A DNA stretch of 64,000 nucleotides from Scolanthus callimorphus (GCA_033964015.1 CM066916.1:15788501-15852500); one strand, 5' to 3'; positions 1 through 11,658 are shown, numbered from the stretch's first letter. Notes: generated by a model from the letters alone, not told the origin. Translations and numbers: made by a program.

Positions 1-220
1 CCAAGTGTCTCCAAGTCACACAATCCAATCTCTGTGCTGGCTGCCATGAAGTCATTTAACTGGTTTTAGACTGTTCATGTTGTTTCTGTTTCATCATAGC
101 TGGTGGTCATGCATACACGCGACAACTGGATGCAAATGAAACCCTTTCAAGAGCTATACCAACACCAAACACCAGACATGTATATACCGTAGGTAGCTAC
201 CCTTTATAGCACGCTGCGTG

Positions 221-3200
221 TCAGCACTTCACTGCGTCTTGTTGTTCCTTCATGACAACATCCTCATCTTGCTTCGTCTCCGGAGTCATAGATAAAGGTG
301 GTTCTTTTTCTTCTGTCCCGAATTTCTTTTCCGCTTCATCTTGCTTCCCCTCCGAAGTCGTAGATGAAGGGGATTCTTTTTCTTCTGTCCCGAATTTCTT
401 TTCCGCTTCATCCACTGCCGCTTGGAAGACATCGGGTTCGTCGGTTTTCTGTTTCTTGTTTTGCTCCTGTTTTGCATCTTGTTGGGCCATTTTCTCAAAC
501 ATGTTGGCTACAAGAAAATGGCGGTAAAATTAAGTCTAGAGCAAAAACCGTGATGAATTAGACGTGGCCGAGACTTTTTTTAACTTCATAAATGAGGAAT
601 CGATAGCCAACCCATGTGAGACAATGGCGGAAACATCCTAAACACTAGCTGTAAGCTATAGAATTTCGGAAACTTGGCAAAGTGAAATTATTACAGGGGC
701 GTAGCCAAGATGTTTAATTAGAGGGGGCCCATTTTCACTTGTATTTTAAATAATGTCCTATACATTTGCTGCATTTTTGAATGACAGAAGGGGGGAGAGG
801 GGCTGGACCTTACCCCGGGCCACGCCCCTGTATAACGAAGGTCGACCACCTTCTTTGTCCTTTTACTTACAATAAATTTTCTTCTCAACTGCATGGTGCT
901 CTTTAAGTCTCTGAATGACAATTTTCAGCTGTTCTCGTGCCTCTCGATTGTTTGTATCCAGAGAGAGAACTTCTGTGAAGTCTTCCTTAGCTTTGTCATA
1001 GTCCTTGAGGTTCAATCGGGCCTGGGGAAAAGAGAAAAGTACTTAGAAAAACAAAACATGCACCCTAGTCCCGCTGGTGACTTTAATGGCGTCATCTGTA
1101 AGTACTAAATGTGTGTTCCAACCCTGGAGACAATAAAATGATACCATGGGAAAACAGAGTTGTGACATCCTAAATACAACAGAACAGCTTCTAACAATCA
1201 AGGCACCATAGATTTTCGCATTTTACCAGGATTTTGTGCTAGGCCTTTTAGAAAATGAGCTACAATCTTGATCTTGATTCAGACCAACGTTAACACAATC
1301 ACTAGCCTAGCCTATGTTAGGTCTGTTGTTTTATTCAAATGAGTCCCGGCAGCGCACAAAATAGAGGGTGCTTTGCACCTGTCTCCATTAGCGGTGCTAT
1401 CACGCTCAGCTCCGAAACGGCTGAAGGATATCCCCCCTACAACCCTGAATGCTCAGTATATGGGTGATGGCGTGCCATAGAAATAAGGCTAGACACACAC
1501 CTTTCCTCTTCTAAAAATTGCCTTCACATTCTGTTTCTCGATGTCCAGTGCCTAAAGAAAGGAAACATTAATGTATGTCAGTGTAGTGGAAACAGATTTT
1601 CTAGAAACATTCTGTTCTATAGACCAGGATTTCAAACCATTTAAGATATGATAAGCTTCCCTGATCACTCAGCATAGAGCATGGCATTCAAATAGGCCTT
1701 TTGCCGTTATAGGTCACGTGACCTGGTCCCCCTTGATGAGCAGGTTTACTCAAATGGTGCTCAGAGATGAAAAGAGCATGGTGATTTGAGTAAAAAACCC
1801 AAATCTCAGCAAGCTTCAATGCAAACTCAAAGAATGGAATCAAAAATAAAACTAGCTTTTTTAATAGGGTTTGTATGGCTGGAGAGCAATCATACAATTC
1901 CTAGTGAAATAAGCAGTTTTGTTTTTTCTCTTTTTTTTTTCATGTATACATCGTAGAAATATGAAACTCTGGCTTTTTACTAAAATCACCATGCTCTTTT
2001 CATTTCTGAGTACCATTTGAGGAAAGCTGCCCATTTTAAGGGGGACCGAGTCACGTGACATCTAGCTGCAAAAGGCAGCTGAAAAACTTTGTTAATGGAT
2101 TCACCATGACTGTGTTCTGTTATACCGGTAGGTGAATTGAAATGAAGACACTTTATCAGTCTATTCGCTGATAATCATGCAACCTTTCGCATGTTAAACA
2201 TCAGCTACCTTTTCACAAGCCTTTATACACTTGTGGTAGTTTCCAAGTTTGAGCTGACACATGGCGACATTCAGGTGGCCAGCACACTTGATTGGGTGGG
2301 CAGATTTCTTTTCCTCATCATCAAAATAGCCATCCAGCATTTTCACAACCACAGCATACTGACGACAAGCTATCTTGTACTTGCCTTCCTAGGAAAAAAA
2401 AAGTTTGCAATCAAAGCAAGACTATGATTAGCCTGTGGATAATTATGTGAAGAATGAGATTCTATACCTCATTTAATGCCTACTTTGTGTTTAGTTTTCA
2501 ACACTAATCTAAAATCCACTTTATCAATCGTCACAAGTGTATCGATTATATCATACAAAAGAGAGGTGTGCAAAAAAAAAACTGAGCCAGTATAGGGACA
2601 GGATAAGATGATGAACAAGACTTCATTTAACTCCAGAGTAAAGCAAGTGAGTTGCCAATGACAGACAAATGGAAGAGGCCAGGTGACCATGTCGGATCAC
2701 CAGCAACACAGTCCTGGATATGATACATTGCCACAGGCAGGCCTATAGCCTGCTGGTGCTGCAACATTTTATACTATGGGCATTGAAGAAAATGCTAAAA
2801 AGAAATGCTAAGATTATTATTATATTTCTTTTTTATCTTTGTGTACGATGGAATGGCACCAATAATAGGATTCCAAACAAACTACAGTACAATGCAGGAA
2901 TCTTCTAAATACAGTGACCAGGGGAAAAGGCATCTGCAGCTTTGCTTTTGATTCCTAAAAGAAAATCACATACTTTGAAGAACTTTGTGCCCTTTTCCTT
3001 CACCCTTAGGGCTGTAGCAACCTTTTCTTCATTTGAAAGCTCCCAAGCTTCTTTGAACTGTAACAAACAATCAAGATGGGTAAGTTTGGTGACACACACT
3101 CCTACAAGTAGTCTTAATAAATAAGGTTCCCTTATCTATGTACATGTTTTTTATCCCAACTTGGGATGCTAAAGATTTTCTCATTTGCCAAAATAAAAAT

Positions 3201-6200
3201 AACTTTTTTTATAAATGAAAAGAAAAAAACCTAAGCCCCTCAATGATTGACATGATGACCAACAACATATAATTTTTGTGAAATGTCCAGTAATATGGGA
3301 CCATCCATTTTTTATCAGGGGGCTGGTGGAAATGAGGGGGAGGCAACAAAAAATATGGCCTCAAGGGAGGGGGGCAACAAAAATGTGGGGTCACCAATAA
3401 AATACAGGCACATACCCGGGAGGGAAGGAAAAGTTTGTATGTTTTATAACATGCTGCAGGCAAGAAATACACAGTACAACTACAACTCAATGTCTATTCT
3501 AAAGGCTTGGTATTACAGTATGTCAATGTACACTCACTTTCATATCAACTAAGGGGGGGGGGGGGTGTCATCAGAAAAAAATACATCGGATTGTGGGGGG
3601 GGGGGGGGACTAAAATGGACATGAAAGAGGGGGGGGGGGGGGCACCCCCAAAAAGTTCACACTTTCCTGCAGTAACATCACCAACCTTTTCCAAATCTTT
3701 AACTTCAATGACATAGGTGATGGCAGCATTTGGGGGGACCCCAAGATCAGGTCGTCCCTCTGGTCCAATCCCATATGGGCCAGGTTGAATAAACACTTTT
3801 GATTTCTCTTTTTTCATCATATTTCCAATGGCCTCCTCAACACCATCAAGAAGACCTGCTTCAGCACCTGTATGGACAACAGCAATAAAACCATGGCATT
3901 ATTGCGTTTTCTGTTCTAATAATTAACCCTTTCTACATATATATCTGTTTTTCTAAGCCAAACAGACATACCCCTGCCCATTTTGCATATCAGGTCTAGG
4001 ATTCTGGGTTTCCTGTTTTTTTTTTATTGACAAGGAGGCTGGCACTACTTAAAGAGCAACCTCGTCCCAAGGGTCTTCTCGGTCGTTTTTCAAAATGGTG
4101 GTTGACTCGGGAGAAGACCCTGGGGGAGGCTGAGTCACATGACCATGCATGACCACTGTTTGAAAACATGGGAATGAGTTTTGTACTTTGTTTCAAGATG
4201 GTCATGTGACTCAGCCTCCCCCAGGGTCTTCTCCCGAGCTAACCGCAATTTTGAAAACGACCGAGAAGACCCTGGGAACGAGGTTGCTTGCAGAGCACTA
4301 CCGCTGACTTGTAAGTTGTTTTCCAGTTGTGGCTTGCTATCACAAGGTTAGACATTTGATAAAATTTCTACAAAATACAAGCTGAAATTCCACTAGAAGA
4401 GGCCATAGGACATCATTAAGTCTATTATGGGGAATACTTTGTGCTGTTCTTCAAGGAAGAAGTATAGTGAAGGGGTTTCATTCGCTTTTCCTTTGTTCCT
4501 GTGAGAATTCTGGAAGAGATAACTGAATAAAACCATTCAGCCCCTCTTCAGTGGAATTCTTTTTGCCCAGCACTGCATTCGTATGAATTTGTGTTTTAGA
4601 CATAAAAAGCAAGCTACTGAGCATAATTCTGGTTTTAGTTGTCGAAGGGTTAACAATTAACTATCCTGAGGCAGGTGAAAAGTGGTGGATATACCATGAC
4701 GCAAAGCATCAAGGTAAATATCCAACGCTAGACACTGACCCTGAGGGGGATAGTTGTTTTAGTATTATACCAAATCAGAAGAATAAAATACGGTGGATTA
4801 AACGATTCAAAATGCAGTTCCCTCGTGAAACGATCCGCTATTTTGAGCATTTTCTCAAAACAGTAAATAGTGTTGGTTGTGTCACTGAAGAACAAGAAAG
4901 ACAGCAAGCAAGAAAGAAAAACCTGAAGGCAAAAAAGGGAAATAAAAGAAAAAGAAAAAAATAACCCCTTAAAGGTATTAGCTTACTCTTTAATTTTATA
5001 GGAAATACAGATACCTTCTCCAAACGTGAAGCTGACATCCCTGTTGTCAAACACCTTACCATCATAGCTACCAGTGAGGTGAGCTGTACTCATGTCAAAA
5101 GATAAGAGCAACACAAAAGATGATGTAATAAAACATTACTTATGTACTGTATGTGTGGAGGTGGTCCCCAGGGGGCTACTCGGATATAAAAATGACAGGG
5201 AGGTTGGACATATTTTTTGGGGTATGAAATTTGTAGTAAAATTTTTTGGGGTTGAAAATTCTACCAGGTATTTTTTTGCGGTTGAAAAAATCCACGGGTA
5301 ATTTTTTTGGGGGTTGAAACTTCTGACAGGCTAGTAGTTGATCATCAAAGTATTAGGCTATTTCCGGGCAACATAAGCAGCTCAGCATCATGTGTATGCT
5401 GGTATTAAATAGCTTTTTAGGCTAAAAAAGTTGGGTATTTTTTTGGGTATTAAATTTTGGGAGCAGGTATGTTTTTGGGTCTAAAATTTATGGCTCAGGT
5501 ACTTTTTGGGTATGCAATTTGGAGCTCCAGCAGACACCCCCCCCCCCCCATCATTTTATATCCAAGTACCCCCCCGGGAGGTGGTCTCTACAAACTATAC
5601 AGTACTAACAAAAATACATTAAAAACATTGTAAAGGTGGCATTCCCTGCTCCAAATGCTATCACTTGGGGTGGGGAGTTCCAGGTAAAATTGATAAGGAT
5701 GCTCAATGAAAATCAGAGGAAAAAAATTCAAATGTGAAGGGGCAATAAAGCATGATGCTAAAAACACCACATTGTTCAAAATGAATCCTAGAGGAATACC
5801 TTTGACTTGTCTCCAAAAAACTTTCAAATTACCAAAATACCTCATCAGCCCCAAGACAGCATGAAAGCTGTTGAGAATATCCAATAAAAAATTATTTCAC
5901 CATTTTAATTGTGTTGTTGGTGTCTTCTTTTGGATTTTATCTACAGTGCATTTTGAAAAACATTGTGGGTGCCAGAAAGGGAACAGCGTTTTCTTTTATA
6001 GTGATCTGTGACAAATGTAGGCATGTCATTCTCAACCATTTTGTAGTTGATTGAAGATAGTGTCCTTACCCTCAATACTAGCTCCAGTGTTTGGTCTGTC
6101 ATAGCCTTCTCCCTTGGTAAGGACCACTTTGCTAACCTCACCATTCTTGGTCACCTTAATTCCTTCCAGTCTAGCAGCTCTATCACAAACTGGAGAGTGG

Positions 6201-7321
6201 AGTTTGGAGGGATTTTACTCCCTCCCTTGTCTCCATATGCGTACCCGGGCTTGCATGTCAGCTGTGCCTTCTCTCCTTTTTTCATTGTTGCTAAGCCTAT
6301 GTCCCATCCTTTGATCACCACGCCTATTTGACACAACGGTTTAAGTCTACAGTTAATATTCCTCCTTAGAAGCTCCAACAAACAAGAAAGGCTGCCAGTA
6401 CTAGAGTCATACCTTTGGGGTATGTTAATTATATGTATGTTATGAAACAGGAGACGATATGAATTTTAGTCTGCACTTTTCTCTCCCTTATTTAGCTAGG
6501 AAAGTTTTTCAAAAGCAAGAAACAGATGATTTTATTACCGTTTGCAAGCTCTCTGTTTCAGCCAATCACTGAAGGCCCTCAAATAACTGTCACCAGAGCC
6601 CTCCCTGTTTAAAATCACTAGTACTCATCTCCAGCCAATCAAATTGGGATTTTGCTTTTTTGCCATGCGATTCAGTTTTGAGTATGGATTCTTGCTCGTG
6701 AGAATACATGGGGCAGGGGCAGAAAGAACAGGCTAAACCTTCTCAGACAGAACTAGCCAAATGATTTCATTCAGTGACATTCAGACCCCGTCCCTACACC
6801 GTTTTCAAACGAAGACGAATACTTTTTGCTCCGGATACGGCTATCGTCCACACTACAACGCCGAAAACGATCACCCAAAACGGCGAAAACAATACGAAAA
6901 CGATAAGTGTGGACGCAAATCTTTTTGAAAACGGAGCAAAAAGTATCCGTTTTCGTTCCAAAACGGTGTAGTGTGGACGGGGTCTCAGTGAATGTCATCG
7001 GAACGACATTCGAAAGAAACCCTTTTCATTTGTGCAAAAAAGCCTATATTGTAGCTTACCCTCTCCAAGCACAAACTCGAAAGGAAGACCGCCAGTATTG
7101 GAGTCGAATTCTTCTCCATTTAGGAACTTTCCAACGTAACCCACGCACACAGTACAGCCAACGTCCGCCATTTCCTCTCCTTCTCCCTCCCGCAAAACAA
7201 TCCTCCGAACTCCGCCATCTTTGTTTGAGGTTATATCTACCCCATATAATTCTTCTTCGCTTACTGATTCCTTTTCAGCATTGCTGGCTTGTTCTTCAGG
7301 CTCTAGTGGCCGGGGAACCAT
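221..7321 (-). CDS. FKBP4-like: FKBP4/5-like (FKBP52-type) peptidyl-prolyl isomerase, nine coding exons
   Basis: Large immunophilin: two FK506-binding domains plus a TPR domain, a family that acts as a cytosolic Hsp90 co-chaperone (family knowledge). Coding exons on the minus strand are 7321-7060, 6323-6070, 5083-5015, 3867-3686, 3057-2974, 2388-2209, 1551-1501, 1021-871 and 507-221. All borders are GT-AG. FK1 (about residues 30-141) keeps FDSN, the VIKGWDIG tryptophan and PGYAYG. FK2 (about 160-255) lacks that tryptophan (GLLDGVEEA), as in the weakly active second domain of FKBP51/52. The TPR region covers about 255-410 and ends in a KIYSNMFEKMA helix. The tail carries a 24-residue tandem duplication ([13 protein letters not shown]...) and ends at the stop at 221. 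The exons sum to 1520 nt, one short of a multiple of three: frame is lost near 6163, before a TGA at 6153-6151. This is an assembly error or a real frameshift. Otherwise the gene would encode about 506 residues, close to vertebrate FKBP52. Confidence 0.94.
1711..2060. mobile_element. Fold-back MITE in FKBP intron 6
   Basis: Imperfect inverted arms of about 90-100 bp: the left arm starts with gtcacgtgacctggtccccc, and the right arm, read in reverse, starts with gtcacgtgactcggtccccc. Both continue through a shared 'gaaaagagcatggtgattt' segment. No open frame lies inside. It sits between exons 7 and 6 of the FKBP gene. Confidence 0.75.
3540..3660. repeat. Poly-G tracts in FKBP intron 4
   Basis: Three runs of 13 or more consecutive G within about 110 bp on the + strand (around 3552, 3595 and 3630), after G-rich text from 3300. 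They lie 25-135 nt past the exon 4 donor in the minus-strand transcript, where they read as poly-C. Confidence 0.8.
4057..4286. mobile_element. Fold-back MITE, CAACCTCG family, copy 1
   Basis: Long inverted arms (about 85-90 bp) begin CAACCTCGTCCCAAGGGTCT and close with the reverse complement ending CGAGGTTG. The flanking 9-mers cttaaagag (4048-4056) and cttgcagag (4287-4295) match at 7 of 9 bases, consistent with an aged 9-bp target duplication. It lies in an FKBP intron. A second copy is at 21778-21995. Confidence 0.85.
5155..5590. mobile_element. Fold-back element with GGGGG-TACTC-type ends in FKBP intron 3
   Basis: The left end reads ccccagggggctactcggat followed by ataaaaatga; the right end is its inverted counterpart, tcattttatatccaagtacc followed by a C-run and cgggagg. 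Between them are several degenerate 'tttttgggtatgaaatt'-like direct repeats. No open frame. Confidence 0.7.
6784..6984. mobile_element. Fold-back MITE with GACCCCGTCC ends in FKBP intron 1
   Basis: The terminal inverted repeat is gaccccgtccctacaccgtt at the left; the right end, reversed, is gaccccgtccacactacacc. It continues inward through 'actttttgctccg'. Nearby 8-mers tcagtgac (6771-6778) and tcagtgaa (6985-6992) may be a decayed target duplication, leaving five extra bases on the left side. Confidence 0.75.
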
Positions 7322-7460
7322 GGTGAATATGAGAAAGAAAGACCAAAACTCTCCCGGCTTTCACTTTCGTTCCAATATGGCGGCAAGTTGTCAACTGGAA
7401 ATGAGCCCGCGATCAAAGCGGCGAGCTTTCCCGCGTAAAAGAATCAAAGCATAGCTGTTC
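7322..7460 (-). promoter_or_regulatory. Probable core promoter/5'UTR of the FKBP gene with a YY1-like site
   Basis: The region just upstream of the start codon holds AATATGGCGGC on the + strand at 7374-7384, a match to the YY1 motif that often sits at animal transcription starts. It is followed by a GC-richer stretch (gcgagctttcccgcg) around 7420-7435. No TATA box is evident. The caveat is that ATGGCGG also occurs in transposons elsewhere in this window, so the match alone is weak. Confidence 0.35.
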
Positions 7461-8930
7461 GCCAAGAAGAGTTGGGGATATGAGTAAATCACGTTTAAAA
7501 CCTCATTTTTAGAAATCACTGCCCAAGTTTGAAAAAAATACCGTCAAACCAACATTGCCAATCAATCATGGCCAAATTTACCGTTGCTATGTACTCCAGA
7601 GCCCGAATTCTAGCCGTCCATTCGCTCTCGATCTGGGAGAGGGTACCCGCCGGCGCTTTGCCCGCTTCCCAACTTTTGGACTAGTTTCGTACCGTAATTC
7701 TCCTTCAAGTTCACCATACAAAGTAGAAGGTAGTAGGGCAATTTTGATAGAGTAGTGACGTAGCAGATCAAGTGAATATTCAGCCACTATTTAGTATAGG
7801 CTGTTGACGTGCGGTGGAGCGTTGTTTTTATGGCGAGAAAACTTGGATGGTGATCGCCGCCGCCATCTTGAATTTTGGAGCGCACGCACGGTCGCCCCGA
7901 CCCCCGCAATCTCGTACCCAGAGCCCGTCATCTTTTGGCCAGCGGCAATTCTGGGTACGAGATTGGGTCGCCCCGTTACAAATCCAAGATGGCGACCGAC
8001 CGCGACCACAAACCTCGTGGTTTACCGTAATAAACACGCCTGCAAGCGGGTTACTCTTTTTAATTCGAACTGCATCCGATACAACAAAATTCATGTATAA
8101 TAACTTTTAAAACTCCTCGATACATTGAATTCTAATCTACAATATACAAAGATTTATGATAGTAAAGATAGAAATATTGATGCCCCTGAAAGAAAAGTTC
8201 AGTTGGAATAATAATTTATGTCCGAATAAATAATTATGGTGTGATGATATAAGAGCTAGTAACCACGCTACAGGGTACCTTTATTTTCTGGAATTGCCCA
8301 ATAGAACTTCCATATATATATACTGTAAGGTTCTTACAAAACTGGTATCTCAAAGGACAAATTTCAGCCCTATGTTCTTGAACCATTTGTTGTTATATGA
8401 CTGTATTCTTACACTTGGAATAATTAACTAATCTTTTAGCGGGGAAATTGCTTCACTTCAGTAAAGGAGCTAATGGACTGGACATAAATTAGAGGGGAGG
8501 GCTGGTGCATTTATATTTTGGTCTATGTTTATCTGGAAACCCTCCTCTGCAAGACGCACGAAAAATGTTGGTCCTCCCAAATGCAGTGGCGTAGTTAATG
8601 GTGACCCTCCCCCATCATTCACTGGATGTAGATATTGCTAAAAAGACATTTTTATAAGTTTTTTAAACCTACTTTCATTTATAATAGCAGTGCAAGATTC
8701 GATATGTCTTTCGTACCCAAAAGTTATTTCATCTGTGTATGTTTTACATAGACATGTAAATTATGTTGCTTAAATCCCAGATAATAATTATCTTGCCAGG
8801 TTGAGTATTACTTAATTGCTATTGTTAAATCTAGAGATCCTAATACAGGGTCGTGGCAAGCCTCCAAAAACTCAAAAACTTTGGGGGGGGGGGGGCAGAA
8901 CATATCAACAACTCAAGTCAGCAGCTTGTA
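7461..8930. other. Intergenic region with a short palindromic element
   Basis: No credible gene. At 7906-7968 there is an inverted repeat, aatctcgtacccagag ... tctgggtacgagatt, embedded in GC-richer sequence (7800-8040) ending 'ccaagatggcgacc'. The rest, 8040-8930, is AT-rich without recognisable coding sequence, with a G-run at 8883-8895. Confidence 0.55.
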
Positions 8931-9984
8931 GGGGTGGACCATTAGAAGTTGGGGGAGGGGGGGGGGGGGTGGTGGCAATTCCCAAAAAAAATTCGCGCAA
9001 GGCCAATCCTTCCAAAATAAAAATCTTGCAGAGATTCAAACTAAGAAAAAAAATCCTACAAAGACATGGCTTGGGCTCTCGTTAAAAAGATGTCTGAAGT
9101 AGTTAATCGAGCAACTTCTCTAACATTTGCATTTTTCTACTTCACTTCACGTAATACTTAATAAAAATTTCGCGAATTAAAAATAACATCAAATATATAG
9201 ACGGTGAGAACTCCCGCAACGAAGACACTACCCACATGCCGTTTTCAAGAACAAGTGTATCTTGCCGAGGAAAAACAAACTCTCCAAAAAATGCCCTGCA
9301 GTGATAGGCTTGGCAGTCAGTATGTTCGAAAGAAGTACACTTATGTAAGCGTGAGTTCGATCGACGTTACAAGTATAGAAATTTGTCATTTGGACCGCTT
9401 CACACAAATGGATAATAATTTCGTAATTTGCGGCGCGCAATTGCGCGCATGAATGATAAAATCTACAGGCTTGTTTACTATACACAAAAACGGAATGTTC
9501 GTCTACCCTTTCTCTAACGAAATGCGTTTATCAAAATTCGCGTAACGGAAGAAAAATCTTCTACTAGGTCAAATAGGGGCCGGGGGATGGCGACAACGTT
9601 TAACAGCTTCATTCTTTTTTAACACAACCAATAAAAATATAGCATAAGAAAATTTGTTGATGCGTATACATACAGCAATAGGATTTGGACGGCCTGTGGG
9701 AACGGAAAGTCACGGGAACAGGTCGTGCTCGATGCGCAGGTCTACCCTCTTCCCCTCGTGGGTTTACCTTTTCTACTGTCTGCACTTCTCTCTCTGACAA
9801 GTTTCGGTATATGCTTGTATAACGTGTATTACACTAGAAATTTTGTGTGTGTGTCTGCGGAAAAAAAATTCGTACATGGCCTTCGAGTCCGAAAAAAAAT
9901 TCTTCCACAACCTGATCCCCGAAAGAAAAATTCATACGCAAAAAAAATTGCCACCCCCCTCCCCAATTTCTGATGGTCCACCCC
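8931..9984. mobile_element. 1.05-kb element with Harbinger-type ends (GGGGTGGACC family), long copy
   Basis: The ends are GGGGTGGACCATTAGAAGTT and the inverted AATTTCTGATGGTCCACCCC, flanked by GTA (8928-8930) and TTA (9985-9987). The first about 140 bp and last about 140 bp match, in both orientations, the 223-bp copy at 25583-25805. The extra interior (about 9080-9840) is not in the short copy and holds no long open frame. It includes a perfect 16-bp palindrome, GCGCGCAATTGCGCGC, at 9433-9448. Confidence 0.75.
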
Positions 9985-10322
9985 TTAGGGTAAGTTTAAA
10001 ATTAGAGCCCAGGATGTGAAATTACCGCATGTTTGGGGAACTTTTGATATATGCAGGGTGCAAAATCGTGAGTTTTAATGATTGATTGGGGAAAAACTGT
10101 TGGGACACGGGCCACCCTGACCCTATAAGCGCTACGGCCCTGTATTACCCTAACAACGTTTACGTAAAAAATAATGACCCTCCCTTTATCATTTACACCA
10201 AATTTTTTGACCCTCCCTTTTTCACCTGCATGGAAATTAGAGGCCCTCCCCATATTTGCACCAGTCTTCCCCCCTCTTATTCATGACCAGTCCCTAAAGT
10301 GTAAATGATGATAATGGGGAAG
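9985..10322. other. Intergenic spacer downstream of the GPCR
   Basis: No gene seen. The sequence probably carries the 3' UTR of the minus-strand GPCR and short degenerate direct repeats of the form 'gaccctccctttwtcattt' (10175-10250). Confidence 0.4.
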
Positions 10323-11336
10323 TTATACAGCAGTGTTTTCAATGCGTCCAGGTGCATCTTCTTCACTGATATGCGGCTGGCTATTAGTTGTCGCGGGTGC
10401 CCCGTCCACTTCTCGTCCAATACGCATGCACGGCAATACACGAGAAATGACTTTCTTAAACTGGGGCATGCGAAAGGCGTACAAATACGGGTTGATTCCC
10501 GAGTTGAGTAGCACAATAACAAACTGTAAATCTCTGACCCAATGTATGAATGTGCAGTCACAAGTATTGCAGAAGTTCAACAGATAAATCATAACACAGG
10601 CGGGGGTAAAACACAAGGCATAAGTGAATAGAACTACGACCAGAGCCTTTATGACTTTGTTCTCTTTGGTCATTGAGCGAAGCTTCTTCCTGTCCTCGCG
10701 TCTTTTCGCGGGAGATTCCGGCTTTTGTGATTTCCATTGCGCTATTTGAGAGCGAAGACGCTTGTAGATGCTCCCGTAGACAAACACAAGAACGAAGAAT
10801 GTGAAAATTACTGCAGCATTTGCGAAAATAAAGGAGTAAAAAATAAACCCAAGTTTAAAGTATGCAAATGACACGCCCAAAGAAATGATCCAAATCATAG
10901 CCGTAGCTGTCACAGCTCGACGTTTGGCTCTCAGATCGAGTTTGTACCGAACTGGGTACATGACTGCAATGAATCGGTCATGGGAGAGCGCGGTCAGGCT
11001 AAGGATCGACGCTGTGGTTAAAATAAAATACAAAATGTGAAGAATTTTGATGCTTACAATGTTTATCTTCAGAGCTTCTGAAAAGTGAAAAACAGCCGAT
11101 ACAGGGTCCATGAAAATGCCGACAATCAGATCAGTTGTCGCTAGACTCAAGAGGAAATAGTTAAATGGAGTTCGGAGCTCATTATAAGGGTCCCTCAAAA
11201 TCGAGTAGCAGATAATCAAGTTGCCAGGAATTGTGATTAGGGTCAGAAGCACTGAAATGGTTGCCGTAAGATACGAAAGATGAATTGGTGGCGCAACTCC
11301 GTCACAAGAGTTTCCTCCAAGGGTTATCATTTTCAC
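10323..11336 (-). CDS. Intronless rhodopsin-family (class A) GPCR, melanocortin/MECA-like
   Basis: A single uninterrupted 337-residue frame with seven hydrophobic segments. Class A landmarks are visible: PGN in TM1 (N39), LATTD in TM2 (D69), the DRF variant of DRY (120-122), KVIKALVVV leading into TM6 with FTPA (243-246), and NPYLY in TM7 (282-286). A C-terminal Cys (303) could be palmitoylated. TM3 lacks the usual disulfide cysteine and extracellular loop 2 is very short. Extracellular loop 3 has three closely spaced cysteines (CNTCDC, 256-261). That combination is typical of melanocortin and related MECA receptors (family knowledge), so I infer a MECA-like receptor; the ligand is unknown. 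The TM5-TM6 loop is rich in basic residues, as expected for G-protein coupling. The first ATG is used; an in-frame M3 is an alternative. Single-exon GPCRs are common in cnidarians. Confidence 0.93.
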   Translation of the reverse strand: MKMITLGGNSCDGVAPPIHLSYLTATISVLLTLITIPGNLIICYSILRDPYNELRTPFNYFLLSLATTDLIVGIFMDPVSAVFHFSEALKINIVSIKILHILYFILTTASILSLTALSHDRFIAVMYPVRYKLDLRAKRRAVTATAMIWIISLGVSFAYFKLGFIFYSFIFANAAVIFTFFVLVFVYGSIYKRLRSQIAQWKSQKPESPAKRREDRKKLRSMTKENKVIKALVVVLFTYALCFTPACVMIYLLNFCNTCDCTFIHWVRDLQFVIVLLNSGINPYLYAFRMPQFKKVISRVLPCMRIGREVDGAPATTNSQPHISEEDAPGRIENTAV

Positions 11337-11658
11337 TCTTCTCTGCGTTATTCTTTAATCGTTTATCATTCACGTCGAGTGCACAACGAAATAAATCCTT
11401 GCAAGTTATTGGTTGCACATTAATTTTTTCAAGACCAAGTGAACAGAGCCTGCACGTATCTTCTATAATCTTCTTGACAATCTTTATTGTCCTTTTGCTT
11501 GAATTAGGCGGAAAGTTTGGTTTTCTAATTAGTTATCGTGAAATGAGAACACCAGCTCTTGTGTGAAATCACCTTGAATGATTTGAAGCCGTCGTCGAGG
11601 AGAATATACACGTAATAAACTCGCGCGAGCTCAAATTTGAACGTCCAAGCCGTAAATT

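Noticed and set aside
252..527. 91-codon + strand frame opposite the last FKBP exon
   Set aside because: Shadow of the minus-strand acidic tail; serine/phenylalanine-rich composition is the complement of E/K codons.
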